A stretch of DNA of 64,000 nucleotides, from the NCBI GenBank assembly GCA_046290815.1, contig JBKBUF010000011.1:1-64000 (forward strand), given 5' to 3'. Shown here piece after piece: positions 61,286-64,000 of the stretch (positions are counted from its first letter, which is position 1; every line of letters begins with the position of its first letter). The notes under the pieces are model-generated. The model was not told the DNA's origin and did no database searches. It was given only the letters and a program-made list of their open reading frames with translations. This DNA is from JBKBUF01 sp046290815 (lineage in GTDB: Bacteria > Bacteroidota > Bacteroidia > Cytophagales > Cytophagaceae). Position numbers and translations under genes: made by a program.

Positions 61286-61747
61286 ATGTACCAAAATGAA
61301 AATTCAAGGTTAAATTTACCTTCTTTTGATTACAAAATAAAGGAATCAGAGGGGAAACATTACATTTTTGATGTCATTAGGAAGAAGTACATATTTATTA
61401 CACCTGAGGAGTGGGTAAGGCAGCACTTTATACATCTTCTGTTGTCCCAATACGGATACTCAAGAAGTCTTATAAGAATAGAAGGTGGTCATATCTATAA
61501 TGAGCTTAATAAGCGGTCAGATATTCTGGTTTATGACAGGAATGGGTTACCACATCTTCTTGTGGAGTGTAAATCTGCAGATATTGAAATTGATAAAAAG
61601 ACTATTCTTCAGGCAAGTATCTACAATCAGAAGTATAAAGCACCTTACCTGGCAGTTACGAATGGCATCAATCATTTCTGTTGGAAAATAGATCATGATA
61701 CACATTCATTCACCCAGCTCAAAGATCTTCCGAAATTTTCCGAATAA
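61286..61747 (+). CDS. stand-alone HsdR N-terminal-type nuclease-fold protein
   Basis: Protein of 153 residues resembling the N-terminal endonuclease domain of type I restriction subunits (HSDR_N_2). The PD-(D/E)xK elements are visible: Asp79 (RSDILVYD), Glu94 and Lys96 (LLVECKSA), then a QASIYNQKY helix. No helicase, methylase or specificity subunit is nearby, so it is not a normal restriction system. The ATG at 61286 is preferred over a TTG at 61277. The stop lies one base from the convergent stop at 61749. Confidence 0.8.
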   Translation: MYQNENSRLNLPSFDYKIKESEGKHYIFDVIRKKYIFITPEEWVRQHFIHLLLSQYGYSRSLIRIEGGHIYNELNKRSDILVYDRNGLPHLLVECKSADIEIDKKTILQASIYNQKYKAPYLAVTNGINHFCWKIDHDTHSFTQLKDLPKFSE

Positions 61748-61748
61748 A

Positions 61749-63641
61749 TTACTCCTGGCTTTGCAGGTATTTATACCAGTTGTTTTCTATGAGTCCGTTG
61801 TTGAAATATTGAACGTAGGCTTTTAGCTTTTTTTCATATATTTCTTTTTTACCTGCAAGTTCACTTTCCTTTTCCGGATTCAGGCTGATAAGACTGGTTG
61901 TTGCATCCGGACTGAGGTTAACTATTCCTTCTCTGGTAATCAGAGAATAGTTATTGTTCGAATAAATAAGGGCATAACCTTCCTGCTTGTCGGAGAAAAC
62001 AGAACTTCCGAAAAATACAGGATTTGGATTAGGTATGTTTAAATAGTCAAGCACGGAGGGCATTATATCTGCATGTTGAGTAATTCTTTCGCTATCCGGT
62101 ACAGATATTTTTTTCCCTGGGTGAAATAATATAAGAGGTACATCAAATCCTCCGGTTTGAGTCTGATATATCGGATTTCCGCTTAAAGAAGTATGATCGG
62201 CAGTTATGATAAATAAAGTATTTTTGTACCAGTCAGTCTTGGATGCCGCTTCAAAAAACTTTCGAAGGCTATAATCTGCATAACCTATGCTTTCATGAAT
62301 TTCCAGATCTCCCTTAGGAAACTTTCCCTGATATTTTTGAGGAATGGTAAAAGGGTGATGTGAACTTAAAGTGAATATGCTTGTCGCAAACGGTTGTTTA
62401 AATCTGGAAAGCATATTGCTACAATACTGCAGATAGGGCTCATCAAAAATTCCCCATTTTCCATCGAAATCTTTTTTGTCAGGATATTCATCCAGTCCAT
62501 AGTATTCAAGGAAGCCAGCATTACGGGAGAAAGCATCGAAGCTCATGGTTCCGTTTTTACCTCCATGAAAGAAAGATGTATGATACCCGTGATCTCTTAG
62601 TATAGTGCCCAGTCCAATTACTTCATTGGTTTGATAGATAGAGGTAATATAAGGTTCATCCATCAGAGATGGAATCGACGCCAGAATGGATGGTAATGCT
62701 TCCACCGATCTTCTCCCATTTGCAAAATGATTTACCATATAAATACCTTCTTTTGCAAGGGAATCCATAAAAGGGGTGTAGCTTTTTTCATTCTCCAGAC
62801 CCATATATTCAGTTGCAAAACTTTCACATATAAGAATTACAATGTTTTCTTTTACAGCAGGCTTTTCTTCTCCCGGAAATATTTTTCCGATCAATGCTAC
62901 TATCTCTTTTTTCTTTTCAAAGAAGGTTACTTTGGAAATAGGTTGTATATCTATGGTGGTCAGAAAACTGAATGGAGTATTAAGCACAATGTTTCCTACT
63001 TTGGCAGGAGAAAAAATAAATGCATCATTTGGTCTAAGTGGTCTTAATTGAAATCCTCCGCGAAATACCAATACGGCTAATGCAGTTACAGTAAAAACTA
63101 CCAGCGTTTGAAATCTTTTGTATCCCTTAATCTTTACACTGATAGTGTTTTTCATCGAAGGATAAAGTTTCCATATCAGGAAGCAAATTATTATGAAACC
63201 CAGGATAAAATACCAGTAATAGGATGCCAGTTGAACAGACTGATCCATCACATCACCTTTTATGCCAAGTATATCATAGGTGGTTCTCTTACCTGTGAAT
63301 TTATAAAATTCAATATCAATCAGATTCAGAAATACCAAAGGCATATTCACAAGAAAGAACAACCATTTCAAGCCTTTCTGATAAGCTGGAAATTTTACAA
63401 ACTGAAAAGGCAGGAGGCTAAAGAAAATAAAAGGAATATTAACTAAAGAAATAATTGACAGGTCAAACCTGAGTCCTGTAAGATGTGCCAGTAATACACT
63501 TTGAAAAGGTACGTCTGAGAAACTCCCATAGTTGAAGGCAAAGAACATAACTCTCATAATGGTGTATGTCACCAATAAAAGGCCAAGTCTTTTGCCCAGT
63601 AATAATAATTTATCCGAACTTTCTTTAAATATATTATTCAT
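61749..63641 (-). CDS. LTA synthase-like membrane sulfatase/phosphotransferase
   Basis: Alkaline phosphatase-superfamily protein of 630 residues with five N-terminal membrane segments (about 15-205) and an extracytoplasmic catalytic domain. Metal-site elements: NIVILICESFATEYMG (Glu), NGRRSVEALPSIL (region of the catalytic Thr/Ser), KWGIFDE and FIITADHTSL (Asp-His), and SSHHPF. In Gram-negatives such proteins move phosphoglycerol or phosphoethanolamine onto envelope glycans; the exact substrate is unknown. Its start overlaps the upstream ald stop by one base (TAATG). Confidence 0.88.
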   Translation of the reverse strand: MNNIFKESSDKLLLLGKRLGLLLVTYTIMRVMFFAFNYGSFSDVPFQSVLLAHLTGLRFDLSIISLVNIPFIFFSLLPFQFVKFPAYQKGLKWLFFLVNMPLVFLNLIDIEFYKFTGKRTTYDILGIKGDVMDQSVQLASYYWYFILGFIIICFLIWKLYPSMKNTISVKIKGYKRFQTLVVFTVTALAVLVFRGGFQLRPLRPNDAFIFSPAKVGNIVLNTPFSFLTTIDIQPISKVTFFEKKKEIVALIGKIFPGEEKPAVKENIVILICESFATEYMGLENEKSYTPFMDSLAKEGIYMVNHFANGRRSVEALPSILASIPSLMDEPYITSIYQTNEVIGLGTILRDHGYHTSFFHGGKNGTMSFDAFSRNAGFLEYYGLDEYPDKKDFDGKWGIFDEPYLQYCSNMLSRFKQPFATSIFTLSSHHPFTIPQKYQGKFPKGDLEIHESIGYADYSLRKFFEAASKTDWYKNTLFIITADHTSLSGNPIYQTQTGGFDVPLILFHPGKKISVPDSERITQHADIMPSVLDYLNIPNPNPVFFGSSVFSDKQEGYALIYSNNNYSLITREGIVNLSPDATTSLISLNPEKESELAGKKEIYEKKLKAYVQYFNNGLIENNWYKYLQSQE

Positions 63642-64000
63642 TATGAAAGTAAGCTATCGGCATTGGTAAATGGTAAATCAAATGCTTCTGCCAATTCTTT
63701 ATATACAATTTTTCCTTTTATTATATTCAGACCTGCCTTAAGTTCCTGGTTTTCTTTGCAGGCTTTTAGCCATCCTTTGTTTGCAATTTGTGATATATAA
63801 GGCAAAGTCACATTTGTCAATGCCATGGTAGAAGTAAAAGGTACGGCACCTGGCATATTAGCTACACAATAGTGTATGATCTCATCGACTACATAAGTAG
63901 GATTTTCATGAGTTGTGGGCTTGCAGGTTTCTATGCATCCTCCCTGGTCTACCGCAACATCTATAACTACAGAACCTGGTTTCATAAGTTTAAGCATATC
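63641..64000 (-). CDS. ald: alanine dehydrogenase, 3' part (cut by window edge)
   Basis: The last 119 residues of a gene whose start lies beyond the window. The visible part, MKPGSVVIDVAVDQGGC, ETCKPTTHENPTY and HYCVANMPGAVPFTST, is the conserved C-terminal NAD-domain region of alanine dehydrogenase (reversible L-alanine/pyruvate). Translation is coupled to the downstream sulfatase by a one-base overlap. Confidence 0.88.
   Translation of the reverse strand, partial: DMLKLMKPGSVVIDVAVDQGGCIETCKPTTHENPTYVVDEIIHYCVANMPGAVPFTSTMALTNVTLPYISQIANKGWLKACKENQELKAGLNIIKGKIVYKELAEAFDLPFTNADSLLS

Noticed and set aside
61286..61747. Type I restriction-modification system
   Set aside because: Only the HsdR N-terminal-type domain is present; no HsdM, HsdS or helicase part in the window.
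1..64000. CRISPR array, prophage, integron or insertion sequence
   Set aside because: No regularly spaced repeats with unique spacers, no transposase, integrase or phage structural gene were seen; only small palindromic repeats are present.

Overview
The window is a chromosomal segment of a gliding member of the Bacteroidetes, most likely the order Cytophagales (Cytophaga/Sporocytophaga-like; inferred from gene content, not from a search). The supporting evidence is a gldA-gldF-gldG motility/secretion ABC operon, four very large or secreted proteins ending in type IX secretion (T9SS) sorting domains, DUF4290, DUF3109 and CBU_0592-type genes, AT-rich intergenic DNA, TAnnTTTG-like promoters, and almost no Shine-Dalgarno sequences. 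No phage, transposase or CRISPR array was seen.

Layout. 0.3-4.6 kb: gldA, gldF, gldG and a DUF4340 gene, followed by dnaN (4.8-5.9 kb) with a clear terminator. 5.9-9.7 kb: an unrecognised protein, a PrsW-type membrane protease with a TPR-like N-terminus, an overlapping TPR protein and a Dabb protein. 9.8-21.6 kb: secreted proteins, comprising three T9SS cargo proteins, an SMP-30-like lipoprotein and a small membrane ORF that runs through a terminator. The largest (about 1956 residues, four PA14 domains) seems to have a broken secretion leader. 21.7-28.2 kb: murA (with the Cys-to-Asp change known to give fosfomycin insensitivity), DUF4290, a UvrD/PcrA helicase, DUF3109 and small membrane proteins. 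28.4-35.7 kb: a minus-strand lipid and cofactor block read pdxA, DUF177, rpmF, plsX, fabH, accB, accC, preceded by a leucyl aminopeptidase. 36-40 kb: rsmA-mgtE-2-hydroxyacid dehydrogenase, then greA-HIT. 40.1-50.1 kb: SIS protein and ruvC on the minus strand, facing a plus-strand run of envelope genes (flippase-like membrane protein, two glycosyltransferases, polysaccharide deacetylase), an oligopeptide ABC permease, a SpoIIE-type phosphatase, TatD and asparaginase. 50.2 kb: tRNA-Ser(GGA) with promoter and terminator. 50.5-55.3 kb: a single-domain response regulator and a 1344-residue GH16 glucanase with T9SS tail. 55.6-64 kb: orphan ABC ATPase, UMF1-type transporter, DJ-1/PfpI protein, several small or hypothetical genes including a 42-residue lipoprotein too short for ordinary ORF calling, AMP nucleosidase, an orphan HsdR_N-like nuclease domain, an LTA-synthase-like membrane sulfatase and the 3' part of alanine dehydrogenase.

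Most of the unexplained structure is in the spaces between genes. At least five families of short palindromic repeats are visible. One is a nested 187-bp element at 55.4 kb whose outer arms resemble the widespread GTCATTGCGAGG repeat. Another is a TTTCGAATTTCG family with three copies, and a third forms paired CCTCTCCTT hairpins that run into the accC stop codon. Other points worth checking are the PA14 leader lesions, a cluster of DnaA-box-like 9-mers just upstream of dnaN, a perfect Shine-Dalgarno at 58.4 kb, and ruvC and its divergent neighbour starting two bases apart.
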